Source of the DNA: Ornithinimicrobium murale
GTDB lineage: Bacteria; Actinomycetota; Actinomycetes; Actinomycetales; Dermatophilaceae
Assembly: GCF_003352835.1 (NCBI RefSeq)
Contig: NZ_QLVD01000023.1
Location: 434,001 to 498,000, forward strand
Reading direction: 5' to 3'
DNA length: 64,000 bases
A program made the position numbers and the translations under genes. The notes under the pieces are model-generated. The model saw nothing but the letters and a program-made list of their open reading frames with translations. It was not told the origin of the DNA and did not search any database. This document shows, piece after piece, positions 36,886 through 44,828 of this stretch (the stretch's first letter is position 1; every line of letters begins with the position of its first letter).

Positions 36886-37556
36886 TCCGGGTTGCGCTGA
36901 TCGACGACCAGGCGCTGGTCCGGGTCGGCCTGGCTACGCTGATCGGCTTCGAGGACGGATTGGAGCTTGTCGGTGAGGCCGCGGACGGCCGCAGCGGCCT
37001 GACGATGATCCGTCGCGCCCGCCCGGACGTCGTGCTCTGCGACATCCGCATGCCGGTCCTGGACGGGCTGGGACTGCTCCAGGAGGTCACCACCGATCCG
37101 TCCCTGGAGGACGTGCGAATCGTGATGCTGACGACCTTCGAGCTGGATGAGTATGTCTTCGAGGCGCTCCGGCTCGGTGCGAGCGGCTTCCTGCTCAAGG
37201 ACGCCGAACCCACCGCCCTGCTCGATGCGGTGCGAGTGGTCGCGGACGGGGGCTCGCTGCTGGCTCCCTCGGTCACGCGTCGCGTGATCGAGCGGTTCGG
37301 CGAGACCACTCGTGCCACACGGGTGCACCCCGAGCTGCACCGGCTGACCGAGCGGGAGCGGGAGATGGTGGCCTGGGTCGGCACCGGCCGCTCCAACCGG
37401 GAGATCGCGGAGCAGCAGTTCCTCAGCCCGGACACCGTCCGCACGCACGTTTCTCGCGCCATGGTGAAGCTGCACGCCCGGGACCGTGCCCAGCTGGTCG
37501 TCTTCGCGATCGAGTCGGGTTTGACGGCCCCCGGTCCACCCGGGCGCAGCTCCTGA
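36882..37556 (+). CDS. Response regulator, NarL/LuxR family
   Basis: 224 residues from the GTG at 36882. The receiver domain has DDQ (7-9), the phospho-acceptor Asp in VVLCDIRMPVLDG (about 53) and Lys in FLLKDAEP (about 107). The LuxR-type helix-turn-helix is at about 155-210 (LTEREREMVAWVGTGRSNREIAEQ, then PDTVRTHVSRAM). It forms a pair with the kinase whose stop it overlaps. Likely target: the divergent ABC exporter promoter. Transcription ends at a hairpin 23 bases downstream. Confidence 0.93.
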   Translation: MIRVALIDDQALVRVGLATLIGFEDGLELVGEAADGRSGLTMIRRARPDVVLCDIRMPVLDGLGLLQEVTTDPSLEDVRIVMLTTFELDEYVFEALRLGASGFLLKDAEPTALLDAVRVVADGGSLLAPSVTRRVIERFGETTRATRVHPELHRLTEREREMVAWVGTGRSNREIAEQQFLSPDTVRTHVSRAMVKLHARDRAQLVVFAIESGLTAPGPPGRSS

Positions 37557-37578
37557 ACGGGTGCCGCTGGCGACGTCC

Positions 37579-37622
37579 GGGGTGCCCGGCGCTGCCCCTG
37601 AGGGTGATCGGCCGGGCACCCC
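37579..37622. terminator. Bidirectional terminator
   Basis: GGGGTGCCCGGC (37579-37590) and GCCGGGCACCCC (37611-37622) are perfect 12-base arms with a 20-base loop. They lie between the response regulator stop and the stop of the cysteine-rich peptide on the opposite strand. Confidence 0.75.
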
Positions 37623-37627
37623 AACCC

Positions 37628-37693
37628 TCAGCAGCAGCCGCAGCCACAGCCGGCTCCGCAGTCGCAGGTCGGGTCGGTCAGCAGATCGGTCAT
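37628..37693 (-). CDS. Cysteine-rich 21-residue peptide (metallothionein-like)
   Basis: The ATG at 37691-37693 is followed by 20 codons and TGA at 37630-37628. It encodes MTDLLTDPT and then a tail with Cys at positions 10, 12, 16, 18, 20 and 21, separated by Asp, Gly or Ala (CDC, CGCGCC). A full-strength AGGAGGTGA (plus-strand 37699-37707) sits 5 bases before the ATG, and the upstream merR stop lies 1 base away, so it is almost certainly translated with merR. Six thiols in 12 residues suggest binding of a soft metal ion. No known metallothionein family is recognised. It is too short for default gene callers. A metal-buffering or metal-handover role is inferred. Confidence 0.75.
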   Translation of the reverse strand: MTDLLTDPTCDCGAGCGCGCC

Positions 37694-37694
37694 C

Positions 37695-38147
37695 TCAGTC
37701 ACCTCCTTCCTCGTTCGGTGGGCACCAGGACGAGCCCGGCGGGGGCGCACACTCCTGCGACGGCAGCGTCTGCACCATCGCCGACATCTGGGCCCGCAGG
37801 AGGGTCAGCCGTTCGAGCTCCGCGTCGACCTCCGCGATGCGGCGACGCAGGTGCTGCTCCGCAGGTTCGCACGGACACACCCCGGTGTCCCGGATCGCCA
37901 GCAGGTCGCCGATGTCGGACAGTCGCAGGCCGAGCCGCTGACACCCCTGGATGAACGCGAGCCGGTCCGCGGCACCTGGTCCGTAGTCGCGGTAGCCGGA
38001 CGCGGTCCGCCTGGGCGGGGGCAGCAGGCCCTCACGCTCGTAGTAGCGGATGGCGTCCGCGCTGACCCCCGCTGCCCTCGCGAGCTGTCCGATCCGGAGC
38101 CGTCCTGGCCCCGGGATGGTGGGTTGGGGCGCCGTCGCGGTGTTCAT
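37695..38147 (-). CDS. MerR-family heavy-metal-responsive regulator
   Basis: 150 residues from the ATG at 38145-38147. The N-terminal winged helix is LRIGQLARAAGVSADAIRYY (17-36), then the dimerisation helix. Metal-site candidates are Cys91 and Cys93 (CPC) at the start of the long helix and Cys133 / Cys142 in the C-terminal loop, a C-x8-C spacing as in the MerR/PbrR/ZntR branch. Such regulators twist a promoter with an overlong 19-base spacer when metal binds; exactly such a promoter lies upstream. The start is 9 bases after the -10, so the message is nearly leaderless. The only gene downstream is the cysteine-rich peptide. Confidence 0.9.
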   Translation of the reverse strand: MNTATAPQPTIPGPGRLRIGQLARAAGVSADAIRYYEREGLLPPPRRTASGYRDYGPGAADRLAFIQGCQRLGLRLSDIGDLLAIRDTGVCPCEPAEQHLRRRIAEVDAELERLTLLRAQMSAMVQTLPSQECAPPPGSSWCPPNEEGGD

Positions 38148-38155
38148 ATCGTCGA

Positions 38156-38186
38156 CGATAAACCTTGGACCTGGGTCCAAGGTCAA
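38156..38186 (-). promoter_or_regulatory. MerR-type promoter/operator with 19-base spacer
   Basis: On the minus strand TTGACC (38186-38181) and TTATCG (38161-38156) are separated by exactly 19 bases. The spacer contains a near-perfect dyad with arms CCTTGGACC / GGTCCAAGG (plus-strand 38163-38182). This is the classic MerR-activated arrangement and drives merR plus the cysteine-rich peptide. Confidence 0.88.
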
Positions 38187-38233
38187 GCCCGTCCAGCGGG
38201 CACCTTTCGGTGGCGACGTCTGCGCCCCGCTGC

Positions 38234-39334
38234 TCAGAACCGGAAGCGGGTGCAGTCCGTCGGGAAGGCGAACCACGCCATGGCCCGACGCGGGGTGATG
38301 ACGCGCAAGCCGCCACCGTCGGCACCCGACCAGGAGTCCGGGCCGGGGGCATATCCGCTGTCGGCATACTTCCCGAACGCCGCTGACAGACGCGCACCGA
38401 GACTGTCGGCGTCGGCCCGGGTTGCGAGGGACTCGCCCTCGACGATGACGACCTCGGTGCCGCTCTCCAGGGTCAGGGTGACTGCCGGGTTCTGCTCGAC
38501 ATTGCGGGTGTGCCTGGTGGTCGGCGCGCCGTCATACCAGAACCTGCCATCGAGCCACACGCCCCAGCGGGGCACGGAGTGCGGGGTGCCGTCGGGGCGG
38601 ACGCTGGTGATCCAGTAGTGCATTGCCTGCACCAGACGCGGTTCGACGTCGGACCAGAGCAGTTGGCCCTCCGCTGTCTCCGGGATGCCGTAACCGTCGG
38701 GAAGCCTCGGACGGTCGACACGAGGTGTTGCAGCCGTGGTGTCCATGTCCTCGACCGTAGCGCTGCCCACCGCCACGCGCGTCGTCACTTCTGACCGCAG
38801 TTCCTCCGACCAGACCGTGGGCAGGGGCGCTGCCGTCCAGGCGGGTTTCTGGACGCGGATGTCGGTCGCGTGGCGCCAGAGCCACCAGCTGGGCGGCGAA
38901 CTGACCCGACGGACCTCGCGATCAGCAGGGAAGCGCCGGCCTCCGCGGTCGTGTCCGATCAACTCATGGTCCCGCCAGTCCACGGGCCAGACCCGGCGTC
39001 CCAGCCCCGCCCGTGGCGTCTCGGGACGGGTCCCCACCGGCAGCTCCTCGCCTTCCCGAGCGATCGCGAGCTCGTAGCCGGTGCCCTGCAAGGCATCGAT
39101 CACTTGGCCAAGACGCAGCGAGGCTGCATCGGCCTCCAGTCGATGTTGGTGCGTCTTGCTCCACCCGCGGCGCTCGGCATACGCCCGCTGGCTGGCCCCC
39201 AATGCCCGGCGGTCTGCACGCAGCGCCAGCCCCACTCCCTGGGCGACGGTCAGCTCATCACGAGCCCGGAGGAGTTCGGCGGCAAGGGTCGGCCAGGTGG
39301 GCCCGCCTCGCCGTGCACTCGGTATCCGTCGCAT
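38234..39334 (-). CDS. HTH (XRE-like) and pyridoxamine-phosphate-oxidase-fold fusion protein
   Basis: 366 residues in one frame. The N-terminal part has an XRE-like helix-turn-helix (LALRADRRALGASQRAYAER, then GWSKTHQHRLEADAASLRL, about 35-75) and a Trp-rich stretch (PPSWWLWRH, about 150). The C-terminal part (from about 197) resembles F420/FMN split-barrel proteins: LVQAMHYWITSVRPDGTPHS, WGVWLDGRFWYDGAP, HTRNVEQNPAVTLTLESG. An internal ATG at 38744-38746 would give the split-barrel domain alone (170 residues). Either a real fusion or two genes in one frame; no stop separates them. The flavin or F420 partner and target genes are unknown. Confidence 0.65.
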   Translation of the reverse strand: MRRIPSARRGGPTWPTLAAELLRARDELTVAQGVGLALRADRRALGASQRAYAERRGWSKTHQHRLEADAASLRLGQVIDALQGTGYELAIAREGEELPVGTRPETPRAGLGRRVWPVDWRDHELIGHDRGGRRFPADREVRRVSSPPSWWLWRHATDIRVQKPAWTAAPLPTVWSEELRSEVTTRVAVGSATVEDMDTTAATPRVDRPRLPDGYGIPETAEGQLLWSDVEPRLVQAMHYWITSVRPDGTPHSVPRWGVWLDGRFWYDGAPTTRHTRNVEQNPAVTLTLESGTEVVIVEGESLATRADADSLGARLSAAFGKYADSGYAPGPDSWSGADGGGLRVITPRRAMAWFAFPTDCTRFRF

Positions 39335-39431
39335 GGGACCAGTCTTGCGTCTTTGGCACCCACGTAGATCTGCCTGTCCACAACCCCCGGGCCCACAGGC
39401 CCAGCACCCGGCGAGACTCCCCTCGCCCTCG

Positions 39432-39500
39432 CACTATGCGCTGCCCCGAGATAGGGACCACAACGCGTGAGCGGTCCGTATCTCGGGGCAGTGCATAGTG
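39432..39500 (-). terminator. Large hairpin downstream of purA
   Basis: 28-base arms (39432-39459 and 39473-39500) match at 26 positions with a 13-base loop; outer bases read CACTATG.../...CATAGTG. It starts 85 bases after the purA stop. There is no T-run, so it could be a terminator, a processing site or a DNA-level palindrome. The rest of the 250-base gap 39335-39584 shows no gene. Confidence 0.65.
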
Positions 39501-39584
39501 ACGGTTTGGACATCCACCGCGGTGACCTGATCGCTGCGATGCCCATGCTGCCGCAGCAGCGGCGCACCGGCACGAAGTCGACGA

Positions 39585-40880
39585 TCAGGAGTCGCGGCCC
39601 AGCAGGTCGAATCGTTGGATCGTCTCCTCGCGGTCCGGGCCCACACCGATCGCGGAGACCCGTGCGCCGATCAGCTCCTCGAGCCGCAAGACGTAGTTGC
39701 GGGCGTTCTCGGGCAGCTCCTCGAAGGTGCGACACTGGCTGATGTCCTCCCACCAGCCGGGCAGCTCCTCATAGATCGGCGTGGCGTGGTGGAAGTCGGA
39801 CTGGTTGACCGGCATCGAGTCGTGACGCACGCCCTGCACGTCGTAGGCCACACAGACCGGCACCTTCTCCAGGCCGGTCAGGACGTCGAGCTTGGTGATC
39901 ACGAAGTCGGTCACCCCGTTGATCCGCTGGGCATACCGCCCCATCACGGCATCCACCCAGCCGCAACGGCGTGGTCGACCGGTCGTGGTGCCGTACTCGG
40001 CGCCGGTCTTGCGCAGGAACTCACCGTTGTCGTCGTGCAACTCGGTCGGGAACGGCCCCTCCCCGACCCGGCTGGTGTAGGCCTTGAGGATTCCGATCAC
40101 GCTGTCGATGCGGGTCGGCGCGACACCGGAGCCGGTGCAGGCACCGCCGGAGGTCGCATTGGAGGAGGTCACGAACGGGTAAGTCCCGTGATCCACATCC
40201 AGCAACGTCGCCTGGCCCGCCTCGAAGAGCACCGTCCTGTCGGCGTCGAGCGCCTCGTTGAGCACCAGCGCGGTGTCACGCACCATCGGGCGGATCCGCT
40301 CGGCGTGCCGCAGCAACTCCTCCATGACCTCCTCGACCTCGATCGCGCGCCGGTTGTAGATCTTGAGCAGCACCTGGTTCTTGGTGTCCAGCGCGGCGGT
40401 CACCTTCTGCCGGAGGATCGACTCGTCATACAGGTCCTGCATCCGGATCCCGACACGGCTCATCTTGTCCGCGTAGGTGGGACCGATGCCGCGCCCGGTC
40501 GTGCCGAGCTTCCGGCTGCCCAGGAACCGCTCGGCGACCTTGTCGAGCACCCGGTTATAAGGCGGGATGACGTGGGCGTTCGCACTGATGACCAGTTTTG
40601 AGGTGTCCACGCCACGTGACTCGAGGCCGTCCAGCTCCTCGATCAGCACCCCGAGGTCCACGACGACACCGTTGGCGATCACCGGGACGCACCCGGGGCT
40701 CAGGATGCCCGAGGGCAACAGGTGCAGCGCGTACTTCTGGTCGCCGATGACGACGGTGTGGCCGGCATTGTTGCCGCCGTTGAACTTGACGACGTAGTCG
40801 ACGCTGCTACCCAGCAGGTCCGTCGCCTTACCCTTGCCCTCGTCGCCCCACTGGGCTCCTACCAGGACCACTGCCGGCAT
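39585..40880 (-). CDS. purA: Adenylosuccinate synthetase
   Basis: 431 residues from the ATG at 40878-40880. The GTP/IMP-binding start is [20 protein letters not shown] (3-22), followed by [12 protein letters not shown] (about 34-45), [20 protein letters not shown] (about 130), [26 protein letters not shown] active-site loop (here beginning [11 protein letters not shown], about 225) and the late [18 protein letters not shown]. It makes adenylosuccinate from IMP and aspartate, the first step to AMP. In related genomes purA lies next to DUF3151 and fba; here about 4 kb of other genes separate them. The start codon lies inside one arm of an inverted repeat. Confidence 0.97.
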   Translation of the reverse strand: MPAVVLVGAQWGDEGKGKATDLLGSSVDYVVKFNGGNNAGHTVVIGDQKYALHLLPSGILSPGCVPVIANGVVVDLGVLIEELDGLESRGVDTSKLVISANAHVIPPYNRVLDKVAERFLGSRKLGTTGRGIGPTYADKMSRVGIRMQDLYDESILRQKVTAALDTKNQVLLKIYNRRAIEVEEVMEELLRHAERIRPMVRDTALVLNEALDADRTVLFEAGQATLLDVDHGTYPFVTSSNATSGGACTGSGVAPTRIDSVIGILKAYTSRVGEGPFPTELHDDNGEFLRKTGAEYGTTTGRPRRCGWVDAVMGRYAQRINGVTDFVITKLDVLTGLEKVPVCVAYDVQGVRHDSMPVNQSDFHHATPIYEELPGWWEDISQCRTFEELPENARNYVLRLEELIGARVSAIGVGPDREETIQRFDLLGRDS

Positions 40881-40949
40881 ACTGCCCACCTCGCTGTCAC
40901 GGGAATGTCAGGGGTCAGGTTATCTGGCCCGTGGATCAGGCAGTATGCC
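40876..40949. promoter_or_regulatory. Inverted repeat over the purA start
   Basis: GGCATACTGCC (40876-40886, covering the purA start codon) and GGCAGTATGCC (40939-40949) are perfect 11-base arms; CACGGG/CCCGTG (40898-40903 and 40928-40933) pair inside them. In purA mRNA this would fold a 5' leader hairpin that hides the start, so translational control is conceivable. Confidence 0.45.
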
Positions 40950-40958
40950 GACAGTCGC

Positions 40959-40986
40959 CAACCATCCGAGGTCCGGTCCGCGTTAG
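40959..40986 (+). promoter_or_regulatory. Candidate ECF-type promoter of the second sigma operon
   Basis: CAACC (40959-40963), 17 bases, CGTTAG (40981-40986). The same elements with 16 bases precede the first sigma operon (4135-4163). The start codon at 41005 is 18 bases past the -10, giving a short leader. Confidence 0.45.
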
Positions 40987-41004
40987 AGGAGTAGGAGGTG
41001 CTCA

Positions 41005-41535
41005 ATGTCCGACCCAGGTGAGACCTACGTCGAGTACGTCAGGGCCCGCCAGTCAGCACTGCTCCGCTCCGCCGCGCTGATCACGGGTGACCCCCACCGG
41101 GCACAGGACCTCCTGCAGGATGCGCTGATCAAACTGGCCACACGGTGGGAGCGGGTCAGTCAGGGCAGTCCGGACGCCTACGTCCGTCGGGTGATGTATC
41201 GGGACAACATCTCCGCGTGGCGCCGGCACGGACGTGAGGTGCTGGTCGGCGACGTGGCCGAGGGAGCACGACCGCTCGCGGGGCGCGATCCGGTCGATCC
41301 CTCGGCTGTCGTCACCGGCCTGGACGTGCGGCGGGCTCTGCTAGAGCTCACCGACAAACAACGCACGGTGCTGGTGCTGCGCTACTACGACGACCTGTCC
41401 GAGGCTCAGATCGCCGACACGCTCGGCGTCAGCCGGGGCACGGTCAAGTCGCAGGCGCACGCTGCTCTGGGCCGGTTGCGGCAGCTGCTCCCGCAGGCTG
41501 CCGACGCACTCGTCGGGACGGAGGAAGCACGATGA
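41005..41535 (+). CDS. SigE-family RNA polymerase sigma factor (ECF type)
   Basis: 176 residues; the ATG at 41005 follows AGGAGGTG. Region 2 is at about 8-75 (YVRARQSALLRSAALITGD, then AQDLLQDALIKLATRW) and region 4 at about 110-165 (LTDKQRTVLVLRYYDDLSEAQ, then GVSRGTVKSQAHAALGRL). Same family and length as the sigma factor at 3581-4087. The last codon overlaps the start of a membrane-anchored partner (ATGA), and a CAACC/CGTT promoter precedes it. The module lies between purA and the fba block, where related genomes have no such genes, so it may be a later insertion. Confidence 0.9.
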   Translation: MSDPGETYVEYVRARQSALLRSAALITGDPHRAQDLLQDALIKLATRWERVSQGSPDAYVRRVMYRDNISAWRRHGREVLVGDVAEGARPLAGRDPVDPSAVVTGLDVRRALLELTDKQRTVLVLRYYDDLSEAQIADTLGVSRGTVKSQAHAALGRLRQLLPQAADALVGTEEAR

Positions 41536-43559
41536 GCGATGAGGAGATCCGCAATCTGCTCGACCTCGGAGTCGAGGACCTGGAGTTCGGTCCCCCGATC
41601 GAGGCCACCGACACCTGGGCCGCAGGACGACGCACCCGCACGCGGCGGTCCTGGGGCGTCGGGCTCGGCGCCGTCGCCGCCGCGGCCGCAGTCGTCGGGG
41701 TCGTCTGGACCCAGGGGCTGGGCGGCGACGTGGCACCGCAGCCGCCGGCGGACGGGACCCTCACCGGGCCGACGCTGTTGGGAACGCCGACCGAGACCGA
41801 CTCCACCGCCGAGACCGATGCCGTGCCCGGGGACCGGGGTGAGCCGTTCTTCGCACAGTTCGAACGGGCCGGCAGCGAGGCTCCGTTCCAGTTGAGTGGT
41901 GCCTCCGAGCCAGCAACCCTCGAGGATCTGCAGGGCACGTGGCAGGGCCCGCACGGCGAGACGTTCGCTCTCGACGACACCACCCTCACCGTCGACACCG
42001 GGCCGCCGTGCCACGAAGGGGGATCGCACACGGTCGAACTCACCACAGACGGTCGGCTGGTGCTCCTCGACACGGAGGGGTGGGAGGTGATGGACTGCTC
42101 CGCCGACGAGGAGGGGCGGACGGACTGGCGGTCCGCCCTCAGACAGGAGCCGCTGCTCAGTCTGGACGGCGAGACGCTGCTGATCAGCGGCCTCGACGGG
42201 GCCGCCGAGGAGACCCGAGTCCCGGCGTCCCTCACTGTTGGGGCTGCCGACGAGGCCGGCTTCATCTGGGAGGACCGCCCGTCCCAGACCGGCGTCACGC
42301 CCGTCGGGCTCGGTGCGGACTTCCAGTTGATGGTCTCCGGTGATGCCGAGGACCTCGCCCTGACCAGCATCAGCGACCTCAACCTCGAGTCTCCCGGCTT
42401 GTGCGGACAGGTGATGGTGTCCTCGCTGCGCTCCGACGGCGTCCTGTTGGCTGGGGCGTCGGCGCCCTGGCCGGTCTGCACGGAGGGCGAGGACGCCCTG
42501 CCGCCGGCGGAGCCGTCGCCCGCGGTCGTGGCGCTGCTCCAGAGCGGGCCGACCGTTAGTTTCGACGACGGCACGATGGTGATCGCCGGCACCATTCCGG
42601 AGTCGCTCCTGGGGCAGTCGACAGCTCCGCCCGACGACACCACGGCGACCAGCGAGCCGCCGGAGGAGGAGGGATCCGAGGACCCGCCGAGTGGACCCGA
42701 GATGGTCGGCACACCGGTGGTGGTTGTGCTATCCGAAGGTGCCTGGGCCCCGGCTGGCGAGCTGACGCCACTGACTGGCGACGAAGCGGTCGACCGCCGC
42801 TGGCAACTGGTCGACTTCAACAGGGAGTCTCCCCGGGTCAATTCGCCAGAGCTCGACTACGGGCTGACCCTTGACGACTCAGGTCTGCGGGTCCGGTCCT
42901 GCGGCGTCGATGTCACCATCGCCGGCACCGTGCAGAACGGCTTGTTCAGCGCCGCTGGCGAGCCCGACATCGTCGCGGACCCCGACCCGAGCGCGGACTG
43001 CTCCGTGCCCACGCCGTCGCACGAGTGGGCGCAGATCCTGACAAACGAGCCCCGGCTGAGCACCGACGGCGAGATCCTGGTGATCGCCGGTGGGGTGGGC
43101 GATGTCCAGTTGGAGTCGGTCGGGATGGCTCTGCTGTCCGACACGGTCACCGACGCCCGCGGCGGTCCCACCAGGCCCGTCACCGTGGATGACCTGTCGG
43201 CCGGGCTGATGGAGGTCCCAGGCCCTGTCGCGGCGCAGGAGGTGGGCGTTCCGGGCGTCCGCGACCTGCAGCCGGAGCAGACGGCGCGGCTCTCCTGGGA
43301 CGACAGTGTCGTGAGCGTTGACGTGGGATGTGCCGACCCGCTGCGCGGGCCTGCATGGTTCTCCCAGGTGGGTCCGGACGACGCTCCGTGGCAACTCACC
43401 GCCGTGCTGCCTGCTGAGCCTGACTGCCAGGGGGCCGCGGCGGATGACGCGGAGCTGTGGCGTCAGATGCTGGCCCACGGGACCTTCCTGCACCATTTCG
43501 GCGACTACGTCGTCCTGGACGCCTGGGCGGACCCGTCGCTCAGCGCACCAGGAGACTGA
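41532..43559 (+). CDS. Membrane-anchored sigma-factor partner with META-like repeats
   Basis: 675 residues; the start overlaps the sigma stop by 4 bases. A short cytoplasmic start (1-38) ends in PPIEATDTWAAGRRTRTRR, one membrane helix follows (about 39-60) and then a very acidic outer region. Three or four units of about 110-130 residues recur there, each with a strand pair, a W/C-containing core and a motif like W(R/A).(A/I)L..EP.LS.DGE.L.I(S/A)G (about 198-225 and 493-520; weaker at about 630-665). This resembles META/HslJ-type domains. No zinc anti-sigma motif. Sensing an envelope signal and holding the sigma factor is inferred by analogy with the pair at 2113-4087. Confidence 0.65.
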   Translation: MSDEEIRNLLDLGVEDLEFGPPIEATDTWAAGRRTRTRRSWGVGLGAVAAAAAVVGVVWTQGLGGDVAPQPPADGTLTGPTLLGTPTETDSTAETDAVPGDRGEPFFAQFERAGSEAPFQLSGASEPATLEDLQGTWQGPHGETFALDDTTLTVDTGPPCHEGGSHTVELTTDGRLVLLDTEGWEVMDCSADEEGRTDWRSALRQEPLLSLDGETLLISGLDGAAEETRVPASLTVGAADEAGFIWEDRPSQTGVTPVGLGADFQLMVSGDAEDLALTSISDLNLESPGLCGQVMVSSLRSDGVLLAGASAPWPVCTEGEDALPPAEPSPAVVALLQSGPTVSFDDGTMVIAGTIPESLLGQSTAPPDDTTATSEPPEEEGSEDPPSGPEMVGTPVVVVLSEGAWAPAGELTPLTGDEAVDRRWQLVDFNRESPRVNSPELDYGLTLDDSGLRVRSCGVDVTIAGTVQNGLFSAAGEPDIVADPDPSADCSVPTPSHEWAQILTNEPRLSTDGEILVIAGGVGDVQLESVGMALLSDTVTDARGGPTRPVTVDDLSAGLMEVPGPVAAQEVGVPGVRDLQPEQTARLSWDDSVVSVDVGCADPLRGPAWFSQVGPDDAPWQLTAVLPAEPDCQGAAADDAELWRQMLAHGTFLHHFGDYVVLDAWADPSLSAPGD

Positions 43560-43589
43560 TCAGACCGGAGCCGCCACACCCGAGACGAC

Positions 43590-44579
43590 TCACTCCAGCA
43601 GACCGCGCCGGGCGACGGCCAGCCCGAGCTGGAAGCGGGTCTCCACCCCGTGCTCGTCCATCAGTGCCGAGACCCGGCGCCGCACAGTGCGGAGCCCCAG
43701 GCCCACGTGACGGGCGATCGCCTCGTCCTTGAACCCCAGGGCCAGGAGTTCGAGCAGGCGCAGATCCGCGGCCGCTGCACCGCCGTCGTGCACGGGGTCG
43801 GCCCGGCGCCACAACTCGGCAAACAGCCCGATGAACATCCGTCGCATGTTCGGCGCCTGCACCAGCAGCATGTTGGGTGCCCGGACCAGCGGCTCCTCCT
43901 CGTCGGCGAGCAGCACCCCGGAGAAGCCGACCACGAGGAAGTCCAGGGGAACCTTCTCCAGGTAACGCTGATGCTCTCCCGAGGCGGCGCGCTGGCCGGC
44001 CAGCCGCCGCCAGTCCGTGTCTTCCAGCACCGACAGCGGGAAGACGGACTGCTGCTCACGGCCTGCTGCCATGGCCTCTGCCCGCAGCCGTTTGACCGAC
44101 TCCAGGTGTCCCGGCCCCCTGGCCAGGGTCGAAGTCACCTGGAGGATGGGGCCGTCCGAGGTCCGGATCAGGCGCTCGATCACTGCGGGGACCTCAGCGG
44201 CAGGGATGCGCTCCCAGGGAGGTGCGGGCGGACCGGACTGCTGCAACCCCTGCCGGAAGTCGGCCTCGTAGGTCTCGATCGCCAACCGGATGTCGATGAG
44301 GCCCTGCCGCCGCGCGCTGAGCTCGGCCTCCTCGTCGTCCAGCAGTCGACCGAGGGACAGCCGCGGGTCGTCGGCACTGACCACGGCCCCCTCCCCCAGG
44401 TGGATGAGCCGAAGTTGCTCCAACTCGGCGAGGTGACGGGCTGCCCGGGCCCTCGTCCAGCCCAGGTCGGCCGCATGTTCCTCGATGGCGGCCGGTGCCC
44501 GGCGGAGGATGTGCCGGTAGAGCACCTGGGCCTGGGCGCTCAATTGCAGCGCCGAAAGTTTACCGTTCACGTATGGCAC
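43590..44579 (-). CDS. TrmB/LuxR-type transcriptional regulator (paralogue 3)
   Basis: 329 residues; GTG start at 44577-44579, no strong ribosome site, with a second GTG three codons on. An N-terminal winged helix (LSAQAQVLYRHILRRAPAAI, about 13-32, and RARAARHLAELEQLRLI), a middle sensor-like domain with VPLDFLVVGFSGVLLADEEE (about 208-227) and a C-terminal LuxR helix-turn-helix (RLLELLALGFKDEAIARHVGLGLRTVRRRV, split at GF, about 273-302) are visible. It shows the same architecture as the genes at 11433 and 23787. It is convergent with the sigma partner gene, 30 bases apart, with no visible terminator. Confidence 0.78.
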   Translation of the reverse strand: MPYVNGKLSALQLSAQAQVLYRHILRRAPAAIEEHAADLGWTRARAARHLAELEQLRLIHLGEGAVVSADDPRLSLGRLLDDEEAELSARRQGLIDIRLAIETYEADFRQGLQQSGPPAPPWERIPAAEVPAVIERLIRTSDGPILQVTSTLARGPGHLESVKRLRAEAMAAGREQQSVFPLSVLEDTDWRRLAGQRAASGEHQRYLEKVPLDFLVVGFSGVLLADEEEPLVRAPNMLLVQAPNMRRMFIGLFAELWRRADPVHDGGAAAADLRLLELLALGFKDEAIARHVGLGLRTVRRRVSALMDEHGVETRFQLGLAVARRGLLE

Positions 44580-44828
44580 GTTAAGGCCACTGGCAGCGAA
44601 ATGCCAGGATTTGGGTCAATCGTGAGGCAGTATCTATACCCGTTGGACGTACCGTACGGGGACGCGAGGTCTGACACAGGGGGATGCGGCCGGGGCCGCC
44701 GTCTTCGGACGGGGCCACCGGCCGCCTCCATGCCCGGCCCGAACCGAACCTCCCTCAAGAAGGGCAGCAGGCGGTCCGGATCTCCCTTAAAAGGCGCAGC
44801 AGGCGGTCCGAACCTCCCCAAAAATGGG
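44580..44828. other. 249-base intergenic region with hairpin and repeats
   Basis: CTGGCA (44590-44595) / TGCCAG (44602-44607) forms a hairpin 11 bases upstream of the regulator's GTG, a possible operator. GTACCGTAC lies near 44649. The part from 44732 holds the locus D 32-base repeats, directly after the DUF3151 stop on the minus strand. No gene seen. Confidence 0.5.
44732..44827 (-). repeat. Tandem repeat, 32-base period, locus D
   Basis: Three units at 44732-44763, 44764-44795 and 44796-44827, exactly 32 bases each (GCAGCAGGCGGTCCG recurs at 44764 and 44796). On the minus strand the core is ATTTTTGGGGAGGTTCGGACC or a variant (CTTTTAAGGGAGATCCGGACC), nearly the same as locus C. It begins right after the DUF3151 stop codon. 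Confidence 0.88.
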
